Positions 63,750-64,000 of a stretch of DNA of 64,000 nucleotides are shown here, in pieces. Source of the DNA: Achatina immaculata (Eukaryota > Mollusca > Gastropoda > Stylommatophora > Achatinidae). The position numbers and the translations under genes are program-made. The notes under the pieces were generated by a model. The model was not told the DNA's origin, ran no database searches, and worked only from the letters and a program-made list of their open reading frames with translations. The stretch is from positions 53,769,262 through 53,833,261 of the forward strand of contig CM019692.1 in NCBI GenBank assembly GCA_009760885.1. The letters are read 5' to 3'. Position 1 is the first letter of the stretch. The number at the start of each line of letters is the position of its first letter.

Positions 63750-64000
63750 GTAATTGATGACTCTTGTATCATACAACACTCATCTTCACTCAAGTCTTTG
63801 TCCTGTTCCACAGCAGTTTACTCTCTGGTAAGAACAAGTGTGTAATCAAGCACTTCCTTGTAGAATAAATGTGTAATAAAGTGAAAAATTATGTGTATTA
63901 TGAAGAGGAAGCAACATAAATCTGCAAAAACTAAGCACATGTTACCAGGGAAAAAGCTAAAACAATAGTCTGCATCCCATCCATGTTTTTTTTTCTCTCT

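Noticed and set aside
1..64000. A new multi-gene biological system
   Set aside because: The only supported genes are IGF2R and FIG4, both known families. The remaining coding traces are decayed transposons.

Overview
The window is animal (metazoan) nuclear DNA. It is AT-rich, intron-rich and crowded with retrotransposon fragments, cut-and-paste DNA transposons and minisatellites. Intron phases and splice sites fit a standard GT-AG eukaryotic genome. An invertebrate, probably a mollusc or other lophotrochozoan, is my best guess from the abundance of RTE-type LINEs and the structure of the two genes. That guess is inference only.

Two genes lie head to head. On the minus strand, from the start codon at 32647 down to the last exon found at 2652, is the 5' part of a cation-independent mannose-6-phosphate receptor (IGF2R/CI-MPR, called Lerp in insects). 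It has 23 exons, a signal peptide, nine complete ~150-residue luminal repeats and part of a tenth, and it runs off the left edge. On the plus strand, from 35099 or 35105 to beyond 63749, is the 5' two thirds of FIG4, the Sac-domain PI(3,5)P2 phosphatase. Fifteen consecutive exons are present, including the CX5R catalytic loop, and the gene runs off the right edge. Both products serve the endosome-lysosome system: the receptor delivers acid hydrolases, and FIG4 controls PI(3,5)P2 with PIKfyve and VAC14. Two CLEAR-like E-boxes lie 36 to 57 bp upstream of the receptor start codon, which fits TFEB/MITF-type lysosomal regulation.

The 2.45 kb between the genes is a pile of LINE fragments between two ~100 bp direct repeats. 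The receptor introns carry RTE-type LINEs, SINEs and several minisatellites, one with a clear higher-order structure. The FIG4 introns carry two young LINE insertions with target-site duplications, a full-length but broken Tigger/pogo element (47016-49860), a broken mariner (51822-53092), a broken piggyBac (59041-60528) and a TTAA-flanked MITE (44730-45426). They also hold two large tandem duplications (about 731 bp and 1706 bp). The second duplicates one FIG4 exon in a way that would break the frame if both copies were spliced in.

I found no new multi-gene system. The points most worth checking are the duplicated FIG4 exon with mosaic divergence, the CLEAR-like promoter of the receptor, and the single repeat (repeat 9) that keeps all four mannose-6-phosphate contact residues.
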